A stretch of DNA of 64,000 bases from an uncultured Campylobacter sp. (GTDB taxonomy: Bacteria > Campylobacterota > Campylobacteria > Campylobacterales > Campylobacteraceae). Where the stretch lies: the NCBI GenBank assembly GCA_945873855.1, contig CAMCEN010000006.1:1-64000 (forward strand), written 5' to 3'. The position numbers and the translations under genes were made by a program. The notes beneath the pieces were generated by a model. The model was given only the letters and a program-made list of their open reading frames with translations. It was not told the DNA's origin and made no database searches. Position 1 is the stretch's first letter. Every line of letters begins with the position of its first letter. Positions 54,850 to 63,962 of this stretch are shown here, piece by piece.

Positions 54850-56058
54850 ATGTTTGATGAAATCAGATTTAACACTATTGACCGCTTGCCAAATTATGGT
54901 TTTGCCGAAGTTAATGCTATCAAAATGGCAGCACGCAGAAATGGCGCTGATATAATAGACTTTTCTATGGGAAACCCTGATGGCAGAACGCCACAGCACA
55001 TCATAGACAAGCTTTGTGAAAGCGCACAGAAGGACAAAACACAAGGATATAGCGTAAGTATAGGTATATACAAACTCCGCCTTGCTATTTGTAACTGGTA
55101 TAAGCGCAAATACGGCGTGGAACTTGACCCTGAGAGCGAGGCTTGTGCGACAATAGGCTCAAAAGAAGGCTTTGTTCATATGGTTACAGCTATCACAAAC
55201 CCAGGCGATGTAGCCGTGGTGCCTGATCCTGCGTATCCTATTCATACGCAAGCATTTCTTATAGCTGGTGGAAATGTAGCAAAAATGCCTTTGCCTTATA
55301 ACCACGAAAACTTTGAGCTTGATGAAAATGAGTTTTTTGCGCAATTAGAAAATGTGATAAATGAAACTATGCCACGCCCAAAATATGTAGTAGTAAATTT
55401 CCCACATAACCCAACTACCGTAGTTTGCCATAAAAGCTTTTATGAACGCCTTGTAGCAATGGCAAAAAAAGAGCGTTTTTATATCATTAGCGATATTGCT
55501 TATGCTGAGCTTGGCTTTGATGGATATAAAAGCCCAAGTATCTTTGAAGTAGAAGGGGCAAAAGATGTAGCTGTGGAGTGCTATACACTATCAAAAAGCT
55601 ATAATATGGCTGGCTGGCGTGTGGGCTTTGTGTGTGGAAACCGCAAGCTAGTAGGCGCACTTAAAAAGATCAAATCTTGGTTTGATTATGGTATGTTTAC
55701 GCCTATTCAAGTAGCAGCCACAGTAGCACTTGATGGCCCACAAGACTGCGTAGAAGAGATACGCAAAAACTACGAGCATCGCCGTGATGTGCTTTGTGAT
55801 GCATTTGCGCAGGCTGGCTGGGAAGTAGCAAAACCACAAGCTAGTATGTTTGTATGGGGCAAACTGCCTAGCTGCGTGGGGGCAATGGACTCAAAAGAGT
55901 TTTCAAAACTTCTGCTAACAAAGGCAAATGTAGCTGTTAGCCCTGGTCTTGGCTTTGGTGCACAGGGGGCTAATTATGTCCGTATAGCGTTAATAGAAAA
56001 TGATAACCGCATACATCAAGCCGCTCGCAATATCAAAAAATTTCTTAAAGAATTCTAG
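54850..56058 (+). CDS. alaC: Alanine aminotransferase-type class I/II aminotransferase
   Basis: A 402-residue PLP enzyme closely resembling E. coli AlaC: FNTIDRLPNYGFAEVNAIKM, DIIDFSMGNPDGRTPQHII, GSKEGFVHM, FPHNPT and the PLP lysine in TLSKSYNMAGWRVGF (about 240-254). It likely makes alanine from pyruvate and glutamate. AAGGAAAACAAA precedes the ATG. The final codons GAA-TTC-TAG are a GAATTCTAG half-site, and hom begins at the next base. Confidence 0.92.
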   Translation: MFDEIRFNTIDRLPNYGFAEVNAIKMAARRNGADIIDFSMGNPDGRTPQHIIDKLCESAQKDKTQGYSVSIGIYKLRLAICNWYKRKYGVELDPESEACATIGSKEGFVHMVTAITNPGDVAVVPDPAYPIHTQAFLIAGGNVAKMPLPYNHENFELDENEFFAQLENVINETMPRPKYVVVNFPHNPTTVVCHKSFYERLVAMAKKERFYIISDIAYAELGFDGYKSPSIFEVEGAKDVAVECYTLSKSYNMAGWRVGFVCGNRKLVGALKKIKSWFDYGMFTPIQVAATVALDGPQDCVEEIRKNYEHRRDVLCDAFAQAGWEVAKPQASMFVWGKLPSCVGAMDSKEFSKLLLTKANVAVSPGLGFGAQGANYVRIALIENDNRIHQAARNIKKFLKEF

Positions 56059-57327
56059 ATGAAAATAGCGATTTTAGGCGTTGGCACTGTTGGCAGTGGT
56101 GTTTTAGAGGTTTTAGAGCAAAATGCTAGCATTATAGCAGCTAGGGCTGGCGAGAGTATAACGCCTGTGGCTGCCTTGGTGCGTGATAAAAGCAAGGCAA
56201 AAGAAAATGTAAAGCATTTAAAAGTCTACGATGACTTTGATGAGCTTATAGAAAATGATGAAATAGATGTATTTGTAGAGCTTATCGGTGGTGTGGATTT
56301 GCCTTATAAGATGATAAAAAAACTTCTTAGCAAGGGTAAGGCAGTAGTAACTGCGAATAAAGCACTTCTAGCCTATCATAGAAGCGAGCTTGAAAGCCTT
56401 GCTGGTGAGATACCTTTTGGCTTTGAGGCAAGCGTAGCAGGTGGAATTCCTATCATAAAAGCCCTACGCGAAGGCCTTGCTGCAAATCACATAAATAGCA
56501 TAACTGGAATTCTAAATGGCACTTGTAATTATATACTTACAAATATGATGAATAAAGGCCTAGCCTTTGATGAAGTGCTAAAAACTGCCCAAGAGCTAGG
56601 ATATGCTGAGGCTGATCCTACCTTTGATGTAGGTGGCTTTGATGCGGCACACAAACTGCTTATTTTAGCAAGCATTGCTTACAAGCTTGATGCTAAGCCA
56701 GATGATATTTTGATTGAGGGTATTAGCGATATTAGTGCTGAGGATATTTATTTTGCTAGTGAGTTTGGCTATACGATAAAGCTACTTGCTGTGGCAAAAA
56801 GAAATGAAAATAACTTAGAGCTTAGAGTTCATCCAGCGCTTCTTAGTAAGGATAAAATGATAGCTAAGGTTGATGGCGTGATGAATGCTATTAGCGTAGT
56901 TGGCGATCAGGTAGGCGAGAGCCTATACTATGGCGCTGGTGCTGGCAGCAGGGCAACTGCTAGTGCTGTGATAAGCGATCTAATAGACATCGCTCGCAAA
57001 ATCAAAACCCCTATGCTAGGATATAAAGATAAAGGCTTAGATAGCGGTCTAAAACTGCTAAAAAGTGATGAAATATCAAGTAAGTTTTATTTGCGTCTAA
57101 AAGTGCGTGATGAGCTTGGCGTAATTGCCAAAATCACAAATATAATGAGCGCAAATGGCGTCTCAATCGATAGCTTTTTACAAAAACCAAATAGCAACGG
57201 AGGCGATGCTACGATATATTTTACAACCCACACTTGTAAAAGTGCTCAAATGAAGGCTCTTATAGATGCTATAAGAACTCTAGAATTTGTAGTGGGTGAG
57301 CCTTTTGTAATAAGGATAGAAAAATAG
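56059..57327 (+). CDS. hom: Homoserine dehydrogenase
   Basis: A 422-residue enzyme reducing aspartate semialdehyde to homoserine for threonine and methionine. GVGTVGSGVLEVL (7-19) binds NAD(P); ANKALLAYH, ASVAGGIPIIKALREGLAANH and GILNGTCNYILT, with ELGYAEADPTFDVGGFDAAHK, are signature sites. An ACT domain (about 345-420) should give threonine feedback. It starts directly after the alaC stop and its own TAG overlaps the likely start of yraN. Confidence 0.97.
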   Translation: MKIAILGVGTVGSGVLEVLEQNASIIAARAGESITPVAALVRDKSKAKENVKHLKVYDDFDELIENDEIDVFVELIGGVDLPYKMIKKLLSKGKAVVTANKALLAYHRSELESLAGEIPFGFEASVAGGIPIIKALREGLAANHINSITGILNGTCNYILTNMMNKGLAFDEVLKTAQELGYAEADPTFDVGGFDAAHKLLILASIAYKLDAKPDDILIEGISDISAEDIYFASEFGYTIKLLAVAKRNENNLELRVHPALLSKDKMIAKVDGVMNAISVVGDQVGESLYYGAGAGSRATASAVISDLIDIARKIKTPMLGYKDKGLDSGLKLLKSDEISSKFYLRLKVRDELGVIAKITNIMSANGVSIDSFLQKPNSNGGDATIYFTTHTCKSAQMKALIDAIRTLEFVVGEPFVIRIEK

Positions 57328-57662
57328 CTACAAAAAATTATAATTTTGGCTTTGAGGCTGAGGATAGAGCGTGCGAGTACTTGCAGAGCTTGGACTACAA
57401 TATAATTGAGCGAAATTTTCATAGTAAATTTGGTGAGATTGACATCATCGCCAAAAAAGCTGATATGCTACATTTTATAGAGGTCAAAGCCACAAATACC
57501 GCAAACTCAGCTATTTATCGCATCACACCTGCTAAGATGACAAAAATTTTGCGAACGATAGAGTTTTATTTTTTGCGCAAAGGAATTATGTGTGCTTATG
57601 AAATAGACGCACTTTGTATAGATAAAAACAAAGTGGAATTAATAAAAAATATTACTTTATAA
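57324..57662 (+). CDS. yraN: YraN/UPF0102 family nuclease-like protein, probable AUA start
   Basis: About 112 residues of the UPF0102 family, with an endonuclease-like core EIDIIAKKADMLHFIEVKAT. A TTG at 57381 would drop the conserved N-terminus, but the frame upstream reads NFGFEAEDRACEYLQSLDYN, the family's GxxAEdxAxxyL start, back to a TGA at 57297. No ATG, GTG or TTG lies there. The best start is ATA at 57324, seven bases after AAGGA and overlapping the hom stop as ATAG. An AUA start is rare but known; a mutation or sequencing error from ATG is the alternative. Role may be in Holliday-junction or competence-related DNA processing; unproven. Confidence 0.75.
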   Translation: MATKNYNFGFEAEDRACEYLQSLDYNIIERNFHSKFGEIDIIAKKADMLHFIEVKATNTANSAIYRITPAKMTKILRTIEFYFLRKGIMCAYEIDALCIDKNKVELIKNITL

Positions 57663-57745
57663 AATATTTAAAAAAATTGCTTTCGTTTATCTTGCGTTAT
57701 CTTTAAAAATATAGAATTCGCACAAATATTTTTAAGGAGAAAACA

Positions 57746-58066
57746 ATGGGAAAATACATTGAAATTGCTGACAAAGCACAATTTGATAGTCTAGTAGCTG
57801 AGGGCGTTACTTTTGTAGACTTTTGGGCTCCATGGTGCGGACCATGCCGTATGCTTGCCCCTATCATTGACGAGCTAGCTGCTGAGTATGAGGGCAAAGC
57901 TAAAATTTGTAAAGTAAATACTGATGAGGTTCAAGACCTTGCAGTTGAGTTTGGCGTTCGCTCTATACCAACTATGCTATTTTTCAAAAATGGCGAAGTA
58001 AAAGAAACTCTAATTGGTGCGCAAAGCAAAGTAGCAATCAGCGACAAAATCAACTCTCTACTTTAA
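57746..58066 (+). CDS. trxA: Thioredoxin
   Basis: A 106-residue thioredoxin with the active site WAPWCGPCRM (Cys31, Cys34), the cis-Pro in SIPTML and the FFKNGE turn. It reduces protein disulfides, ribonucleotide reductase among them (nrdB lies at 17146). TTTTTAAGGAGAAAAC precedes ATG. An intrinsic terminator follows at once. Confidence 0.98.
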   Translation: MGKYIEIADKAQFDSLVAEGVTFVDFWAPWCGPCRMLAPIIDELAAEYEGKAKICKVNTDEVQDLAVEFGVRSIPTMLFFKNGEVKETLIGAQSKVAISDKINSLL

Positions 58067-58072
58067 TTCAAA

Positions 58073-58090
58073 AAGCCCCTTTTGGGGCTT
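58073..58090 (+). terminator. Intrinsic terminator of trxA
   Basis: AAGCCCC, loop TTTT, GGGGCTT: a perfect 7-bp stem 7 bp after the trxA stop. The usual T-run is missing (GGAAGTGG follows), so efficiency is unclear; the T run precedes the stem on the other strand. Confidence 0.6.
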
Positions 58091-58091
58091 G

Positions 58092-58176
58092 GAAGTGGCT
58101 TGTTAGGCCTGTTTTGGAAGAACGAGGCGTATATTAAAGCAAAATCGTTAATCTTTTGTGAAAAACAAGCTACTTC
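58092..58176. other. Possible structured RNA between trxA and trxB
   Basis: GAAGTGGCTTGTT (58092-58104) pairs with AACAAGCTACTTC (58164-58176), 13 positions with one G-U pair, closing an 85-nt segment that contains AGGCCT, GAACGAGGCG and AT-rich parts. No open frame. It is a candidate small RNA or leader of trxB; no known family is recognised. Confidence 0.4.
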
Positions 58177-58213
58177 TATTCATTTTATTTAATCAAAAAT
58201 TTAAGGAGATAAA

Positions 58214-59149
58214 ATGCTAGATTTAGCAATTATTGGTGGTGGTCCTGCTGGGCTTGCAGCTGGATTATACGCAACTCGTGGTGGCATAAAAAATGTAGTT
58301 ATGTTTGAAAAAGGTATGCCAGGCGGACAAATCACATCAAGTTCTGAGATGGAAAACTATCCAGGCGTGCCTCAAGTAGTAGATGGCATCACCTTCATGG
58401 CTCCATGGACTGAGCAATGCACTCGCTTTGGCCTAAAAATCGAGATGGAAAACGCAGTTCGTGTAGAAAAAGTTGGCTCTCATTTTGTAGTTCACTTTGA
58501 AGGTGGCAAAAGCGTAGAGGCAAAAGCTGTAATTGTAGCCACAGGCTCAAAACCAAAAAGAGCTGGCGTAAAAGGTGAGGATGAGTATTTTGGCCGTGGA
58601 GTTAGCACTTGTGCTACTTGCGATGGCTTTTTTTACAAAGGCAAAGAAGTAGCAGTTCTTGGTGGTGGAGATACAGCACTTGAAGAGGCTCAGTATCTTG
58701 CAAACATCTGCTCAAAAGTATATCTAATACACAGAAGAGATGAGTTTAGAGCAGCTCCAAGCACAGTAGAGCGTGCTAAAAAATGCGATAAAATCGAGTT
58801 TGTGCTAAATGCTGTCGTGGATGAAATTCTAGGCGATGCTAGCGGTGTAACTGGTGTAAAAGTTAGCCTAAAAGATGGTAGCTCTCGCCAAATCAATGTG
58901 CCTGGAATTTTTACCTTCGTTGGTCTAAATGTTCAAAACGGAGTGCTAAAAGATGATGCTGGCAATAGCATTTGCGAGCTTACACCAGGCGGCAATGTAA
59001 AAGTAAATCACAAAATGCAAACAAGCTTGCCAGGTCTTTTTGCAGCAGGCGACTTGCGTGAGGACTCACCAAAACAAGTAGTTTGTGCAGCTAGTGATGG
59101 TGCTATTGCAGCGCTTAGTGTGATTGATTATCTACGCGAACACGCTTAA
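58214..59149 (+). CDS. trxB: Thioredoxin-disulfide reductase
   Basis: A 311-residue FAD/NADPH enzyme that reduces thioredoxin. [17 protein letters not shown] (8-24) binds [11 protein letters not shown] holds the redox Cys133 and Cys136; [10 protein letters not shown] binds [15 protein letters not shown] closes the FAD site. AAGGAGATAAA precedes ATG. Separated from trxA by the terminator and a possible RNA. Confidence 0.98.
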   Translation: MLDLAIIGGGPAGLAAGLYATRGGIKNVVMFEKGMPGGQITSSSEMENYPGVPQVVDGITFMAPWTEQCTRFGLKIEMENAVRVEKVGSHFVVHFEGGKSVEAKAVIVATGSKPKRAGVKGEDEYFGRGVSTCATCDGFFYKGKEVAVLGGGDTALEEAQYLANICSKVYLIHRRDEFRAAPSTVERAKKCDKIEFVLNAVVDEILGDASGVTGVKVSLKDGSSRQINVPGIFTFVGLNVQNGVLKDDAGNSICELTPGGNVKVNHKMQTSLPGLFAAGDLREDSPKQVVCAASDGAIAALSVIDYLREHA

Positions 59150-59158
59150 TATTTTTTT

Positions 59159-59353
59159 AAGGTTCAGCTTGTGGGCGCTTTTTAGCCTTTTTGGCCCCAG
59201 CAGCCCAGTCGCTCTGTGAAAACTTTTACACCGTTTTTCTGCGCCTATATTCGGCTTAAAAATTCGGTGCAAAATTTTCGTAGCTGCTACCGCAGATGCG
59301 CCTCTAGCCCTGCGCCAAAAAAGCAAAAAATCGTCTCGCAATCTTTGAACCTT
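59159..59353. repeat. Degenerate 195-bp inverted-repeat element 3' of trxB
   Basis: Ends AAGGTTCA (59159-59166) and TGAACCTT (59346-59353) are exact reverse complements; inner parts GCTTTTTAGCCTTTTTGG and CCAAAAAAGCAAAAAATCG also pair with mismatches. The right side shares AAAATCG-CTCGCAAT with the element 3' of gmhA. No gene is evident; it looks like a decayed miniature inverted-repeat element or a structural RNA. Confidence 0.5.
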
Positions 59354-59478
59354 TTATTTTTACTTAATGTTATTAGAATTTTATTCTAGAATTCCCACTT
59401 CATCAAAAAATATCAAAATTTAGCCTTTTATAAAGCAGATTTTTATATAATTTCTTTCTAAATTTTTAGGGGATTTTT

Positions 59479-60084
59479 ATGAAACATATCAAAAAATTTA
59501 AAGAACTAGCTAGTAAAGGTGCTTTAGCAGCTATCATGGCAACTGGCCTTGCAGGCTGTAATTCTAGCGGGAGCGAGCAAGCAAACACCGCAGTAGTAAA
59601 GCAAAACGCCACTGTTTTTATAGAAAAAACAGACCAAGGCTACAAAATCGCAGATGAGTTTCCTAGCAATGAAACCCGTGTGTTTTTGCGTGAAAAAGAC
59701 GCTGAGGGCAATATGAATGAAAGACTTTTAAGTCAAGCTGAAATCGACAAGCTGCTAAAAGAAGAAAACGCCAAAATTGACGCTGGCACAAGCAATCTTA
59801 CAAACGGTAATGCCCAAATGAGTAGCGGCGGCATGAGCTTAGGCGAGGCGATACTAGCAAGCGCAGCTGGCGCAATCATCGGTTCGTGGATAGGCTCAAA
59901 GCTCTTTGGTAGCCCAGGCTTTAACGCTGCTAGGCAAGGTGCTTACTCAAATCCAAGCGCTTACTCACGCAGCCAAAGTAGCTTTGGTGGCGCAAAAACA
60001 GGCGCAGCCAGCAGTGGGGCAAAAAGCGGCTTTTTTGGTGGCAACAAAGCAGCAAGCGCAGCCGGTTCTAGTTTTGGTGGCTGA
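59479..60084 (+). CDS. UPF0323 family lipoprotein
   Basis: A 201-residue lipoprotein: long signal region (MKHIKKFKELASKGALAAIM) with lipobox GLAGC (Cys27), a conserved globular part (about 40-110, VFIEKTDQGYKIADEFPS), then a glycine- and alanine-rich segment (about 118-140, EAILASAAGAIIGSWIGSKLFG) and a Ser/Ala/Gly-rich low-complexity tail. It matches the UPF0323 lipoproteins of Campylobacter and relatives; function unknown. A GGGGATTTTT site precedes ATG. Confidence 0.85.
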   Translation: MKHIKKFKELASKGALAAIMATGLAGCNSSGSEQANTAVVKQNATVFIEKTDQGYKIADEFPSNETRVFLREKDAEGNMNERLLSQAEIDKLLKEENAKIDAGTSNLTNGNAQMSSGGMSLGEAILASAAGAIIGSWIGSKLFGSPGFNAARQGAYSNPSAYSRSQSSFGGAKTGAASSGAKSGFFGGNKAASAAGSSFGG

Positions 60085-60105
60085 TAAAAACTAAAAGGAG
60101 AAAAA

Positions 60106-60282
60106 ATGGAGCAAATTAGTATAGAACAAAAAATGTTAATGACTTTGTTAGGCGCAGAACTAGCAAAAAATGGAAAAGATTTGAGCGACCTAAGTCAATT
60201 GCTAATTGATATAGAAAGTACAAATGATGTAGGTCAAATTTTTAAAATCATAACAAAATACTTCCCAAAACAAGTAAAATAA
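60106..60282 (+). CDS. 58-residue small protein
   Basis: ATG at 60106 follows AAAAGGAGAAAAA, a strong ribosome-binding site, 21 bp after the lipoprotein gene. The product (MEQISIEQKMLMTLLGAELA...FPKQVK) is an acidic amphipathic helix followed by LSQLLIDIESTNDVGQIFK. No motif or export signal is seen. Placement suggests co-expression with the lipoprotein. Confidence 0.65.
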   Translation: MEQISIEQKMLMTLLGAELAKNGKDLSDLSQLLIDIESTNDVGQIFKIITKYFPKQVK

Positions 60283-60299
60283 AGCTTTGCTAATATATT

Positions 60300-60353
60300 A
60301 AATTCTAGAATTCCTAGCAAAAAGCCCAAAAAGCCTAGGAATTCTAGAATTCC
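60300..60353. repeat. Two palindromes between convergent genes
   Basis: A partial copy at 60300-60314 and a perfect GGAATTCTAGAATTCC at 60338-60353, the last base of which is in the stop codon of uppP. An AAAAAGCCCAAAAAGCC stretch lies between. It sits exactly between two convergent transcripts, where a two-way terminator would be useful. Confidence 0.92.
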
Positions 60354-61153
60354 TACAACACAAAAATCAAAAATACCGTACCGATAATGATGCGATAAAC
60401 CCCAAAGCTTATATAAGAAAACTTGCTAACAAAGCTCAAAAAAGCTCTTAGCACAAAAAGCGCTACCACAAAGGCAACCGCTGCGCCAAGCAAGAATAAA
60501 TAAATATTATCAGCATTTGAGATAAAAAGCTCTCTGTTTTTAAACACATCATAAAAAGTCGCCGCAAACATCGTAGGCAGCGCAAGCAAAAAGCTAAATG
60601 CCGCAGCCCCTGTGCGAGAAAGCCCGCAAAGCAAGCCCGCTACTATCGTAGAGCCGCTACGAGAGGTGCCTGGTATCATCGCAAGGCACTGCGCAAGTCC
60701 TATTATGAAAGCTTGTTTGTAGCTGATTTTAGCGATTTCGTCATGGCTGCCAGCCTCAAAGCTGATTTTTTCAGGGTTTTTGCGGCGCATGAGTAGTTCT
60801 ACAGCTATGAAAACCACGCCGCCGATGATGAGCGCATATGCCACAACAGAGGGCGAAAAAAGCTCTTTTATATGTTTATAGAGTAGCAGACCTATAAGCC
60901 CTGTTGGCACAAAGCCGATGATAAGCTTTGCTATAAGGCTAGGTTCTGCGATTAAGCGCTTAAAAAACATCGCCGCCACAGCCAAAATGCTGCCAAGTTG
61001 AATGGCTACCTCAAAGCATTTTAAGGTATCATTACCCTCGTGTGAAAGCCCTAATAAATGCGCGCCAAGTATCATGTGTCCAGTTGAACTAACTGGCAAA
61101 AACTCAGTTAGCCCCTCTATAATACCCAAAATAATAGCTGAGAAAATATCCAT
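60353..61153 (-). CDS. uppP: Undecaprenyl-diphosphatase
   Basis: A 266-residue polytopic membrane protein (BacA family) that dephosphorylates undecaprenyl diphosphate so the lipid carrier can be reused for peptidoglycan and N-glycan. GIIEGLTEFLPVSSTGHMIL (about 10-29) and PGTSRSGSTIVAGLLCGLSR (about 159-178) are the two catalytic regions, with Glu and Arg residues intact. It serves the same lipid pool as PglC. Its stop overlaps the palindrome; AAGGACGAAA precedes the ATG. Confidence 0.96.
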   Translation of the reverse strand: MDIFSAIILGIIEGLTEFLPVSSTGHMILGAHLLGLSHEGNDTLKCFEVAIQLGSILAVAAMFFKRLIAEPSLIAKLIIGFVPTGLIGLLLYKHIKELFSPSVVAYALIIGGVVFIAVELLMRRKNPEKISFEAGSHDEIAKISYKQAFIIGLAQCLAMIPGTSRSGSTIVAGLLCGLSRTGAAAFSFLLALPTMFAATFYDVFKNRELFISNADNIYLFLLGAAVAFVVALFVLRAFLSFVSKFSYISFGVYRIIIGTVFLIFVL

Positions 61154-61310
61154 TTTCGTCCTTAAAATCTAGAATTCCTTAAGCAATTCTAGAAGTTTTT
61201 GTATGATTTTAGCTAAAATTTTACTAGAATTTATAAAATATTTTACTAAATTGTATTTTTTAATATTTTTGATGAAAAATACTAGCAAATTCTAAAACTT
61301 TTTTAAAAAA

Positions 61311-61326
61311 TGGAACGCTTTTTGCT
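61311..61326 (+). promoter_or_regulatory. Sigma-54 promoter of flgE
   Basis: TGGAAC-N5-TTGCT: GG at 61312-61313 and GC at 61324-61325, 10 bp apart, in near-consensus form, 56 bp before the flgE ATG. Confidence 0.85.
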
Positions 61327-61382
61327 TTAATCAAAATAAATTAAATCACCCAAAAGCCAAAAGGCTAGAAAGGACTTCAACT

Positions 61383-63845
61383 ATGATGCGTTCACTTTGG
61401 TCAGGCGTTTCAGGTCTGCAATCACACCAAATCGCAATGGATGTAGAAGGCGACAATATCGCTAATGTTAATACCGCAGGCTATAAATATAGCCGCGCAA
61501 ACTTCTCTGATCTTTTATCTCAAACAAGCAAGCCAGCCACAGCCCCAGAGGGCGAACTAGGCGGTAAAAACGCTATGCAAGTAGGTCTTGGAACACAAAT
61601 TATCTCAACACAACAAATATTCACCCAAGGTTCACTACAAACAACTGATGTTTGGAGCGATATGGCTATTCAAGGTGAGGGCTTTTTTGTAGTTAGTCCT
61701 GATGGCGGACTTACTAAGTACTATACTAGAAACGGAGCCTTTACTCGTGATGTGCTAGGAAATTTCGTAGATAGCAACGGATATATCGTCCAAGGCTGGA
61801 TGAGAGATGAGGATACTGGCACCATAGATCCTACTGTGCCAGTTACAAACATAAACATTGAACCAGGTCTAAGCATGCCAGCAAATCCTACTACTGAGAT
61901 AAAGTATAAAGGTAACCTAAACACCGGCGAGCATATAGGCACTCAAAGCGCAGCTATTTACAGCTTAGATAGCAACCACGGCTGGTTTGATACCTCAGGC
62001 AATGGTATACTTACAGCTGATAAGCTCTTTGCCCCTACTCGTGACGCTAGCACAGAAAACGACACTAGCAAAGACACACTATATATGGATAGCAAAAACC
62101 AAGTGCGCCTAAGAGAGCGTGGCGTGGATATGGGTGTAATATACGATGAAAACGGCGATGCGCTAAATCTAAGAGATGGTCAAGGTATCTGGGTAAGCTA
62201 CGCTGATGCTAAGGCTGTTTTTGCTGGTATAACTGCACCTAACCCACAAGGCGAAGCACTAGATATAAACATAAATGGAATAGACATAAGACGCACCGTA
62301 ACAAACCTAAACGAAGTAGTGGCTGCTATAAATGACTTTAGTGTCCAAACAGGAGTTAAAGCTAGCGTAATCAATGGAAATCAAATCCAGCTAACAAATC
62401 AAAACAACCTAGGCACAACAGCCACTGCTAAAAATATCAAAATATATGGTAATGCAGGGAATAAGATAAAATTTGATGGTCAAGACGCTGATAAGTTTAG
62501 TGCTGCTGTAATCACAGCCTATCAATATACTTATAGCTCAGTAGGTGGCGCTGCAACTCATAGCTATGATGATAGTGCTGTAAGGCAGTTTACTACCACA
62601 GAGGACTTGCGTGAGGCTATGCAACAAGACGCTAGAAAATATATAAACTATGATGGAAACTTGCTGGCTTATAATGCACCACAACAACCAGCCGGCGCCC
62701 CAAGATCAGCAGCTCTCCTATGGCAAGATGAAAAAAACGAGTACACTGAGACTGCTTATAATAACAAAAACGATGGTGTTAGAGTAACTGTAAATGCTCA
62801 AGGTCAATTTGAGATAAATAACCCAGCAGGCGATGCCTTTAACGAAGATGACTACAATGGAGATACATTTAATAAAGGTCAAGATGCGACAGCAGGTGAT
62901 GTTATCATTGATGCTACAATTGATCCTAACGCAAAACCTGAAAACAAAAACACAAAGGACGATGATAAAATAGTAACCATAGCTGTAACTGCCCTAAGCA
63001 ATGATATAGTAAATACAAATACTAGAATGGAAAAAGCATTTAGTAACCTAAATGGCTCTCTAAGTATAGGGGCAAGCACTGGCAAAACTAGCTCAGCTCT
63101 AAAAATGAGTGCGCACTCTATGACAACTGAGTTTTATGACAGCCTTGGCTCTAAGCACGAAATCACAGTAGAGTATAGAAAGGTAAGCTACAGCCCAGAA
63201 AATGGCACCGAGTGGAGCATAATGGTAACAGTGCCAGAACCAGGCGTGATAAACCTTGACCCAGAAGCAGGTGCGTATAAAAATGTGGTAACTGGAAATA
63301 TCCGCTTTGGCACTGATGGTTCGCTAATCGGCTATAGCCCAAGTACCATCAACTACACAGCAAACAACGGCTCAGCCGCAGGTCAAACAATCTCGCTAAA
63401 CTTTGGCACACTAGGTGGCTTTGATGGAATTACTAGTTATGATGAAAAATCAAACACCGAAAACATCGCACAAGATGGCTACACAGGCGGAACGCTAAAT
63501 GGCCTAAGAATCGACCAAAGCGGTAAAATCATCGGTTCTTTTACCAACGGACATAGCCTTGCTCTAGCGCAAGTTTCTATGGCTACATTTACAAACAACA
63601 ACGGTCTTGAAAAGCTTGGCGGAAATGTCTGGGGCGAGACAGCAAACAGCGGTGCCCCGGTAATAGGCGCAGCTAGCACAGGAAGCCGTGGAAAGATAAA
63701 CGCAAGCACCTTGGAGATGAGCAATGTCGACCTTAGTCACGCCTTTACTCAACTAATCGTTATCCAAAGAGGCTATCAAGCAAACTCTAAGACGATAACG
63801 ACTAGTGATAATATGCTGAATACTTTGCTACAACTAAAGCAATAG
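61383..63845 (+). CDS. flgE: Flagellar hook protein FlgE
   Basis: An 820-residue hook protein. The N-terminus (MMRSLWSGVSGLQSHQIAMDVEGDNIANVNT) and C-terminus (SNVDLSHAFTQLIVIQRGYQANSKTITTSDNML) are the conserved coiled-coil ends of rod/hook proteins; FlgE D1-D2 regions lie inside and a long surface-exposed insert fills the middle, as is usual in Campylobacter, where FlgE is about twice the E. coli length and variable. GAAAGGACTTCAACT precedes ATGATG. A perfect sigma-54 promoter drives it. A variable-arm hairpin follows. Confidence 0.96.
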   Translation: MMRSLWSGVSGLQSHQIAMDVEGDNIANVNTAGYKYSRANFSDLLSQTSKPATAPEGELGGKNAMQVGLGTQIISTQQIFTQGSLQTTDVWSDMAIQGEGFFVVSPDGGLTKYYTRNGAFTRDVLGNFVDSNGYIVQGWMRDEDTGTIDPTVPVTNINIEPGLSMPANPTTEIKYKGNLNTGEHIGTQSAAIYSLDSNHGWFDTSGNGILTADKLFAPTRDASTENDTSKDTLYMDSKNQVRLRERGVDMGVIYDENGDALNLRDGQGIWVSYADAKAVFAGITAPNPQGEALDININGIDIRRTVTNLNEVVAAINDFSVQTGVKASVINGNQIQLTNQNNLGTTATAKNIKIYGNAGNKIKFDGQDADKFSAAVITAYQYTYSSVGGAATHSYDDSAVRQFTTTEDLREAMQQDARKYINYDGNLLAYNAPQQPAGAPRSAALLWQDEKNEYTETAYNNKNDGVRVTVNAQGQFEINNPAGDAFNEDDYNGDTFNKGQDATAGDVIIDATIDPNAKPENKNTKDDDKIVTIAVTALSNDIVNTNTRMEKAFSNLNGSLSIGASTGKTSSALKMSAHSMTTEFYDSLGSKHEITVEYRKVSYSPENGTEWSIMVTVPEPGVINLDPEAGAYKNVVTGNIRFGTDGSLIGYSPSTINYTANNGSAAGQTISLNFGTLGGFDGITSYDEKSNTENIAQDGYTGGTLNGLRIDQSGKIIGSFTNGHSLALAQVSMATFTNNNGLEKLGGNVWGETANSGAPVIGAASTGSRGKINASTLEMSNVDLSHAFTQLIVIQRGYQANSKTITTSDNMLNTLLQLKQ

Positions 63846-63861
63846 TTTTTTTAGCTGCGTC

Positions 63862-63962
63862 TCGTGGGTATCTGCACTAAAATCTAGCTTCACACTTCGC
63901 TTGACGCACGCTAAGTGCGCCTGCGCTCGTGCTTGCTAGCTTTTAGCGCATCTACTCCACGA
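63862..63962. repeat. Variable-arm hairpin repeat, copy 3 (3' of flgE)
   Basis: Outer arms 63862-63882 and 63941-63962 pair over most of 21 positions (TCGTGG...TAAAA against TTTTAG...CCACGA). CTAGC at about 63884-63888 pairs with GCTAG at 63935-63939. The core CGCAC-GCTAA-GTGCG (63905-63919) is nearly the same as in copy 2 (loop GCTTA). Its position after flgE suggests transcription termination. Confidence 0.65.

Noticed and set aside
59132-59341. Minus-strand 69-codon frame 3' of trxB
   Set aside because: It follows the inverted-repeat element and has no ribosome-binding site or recognisable composition.
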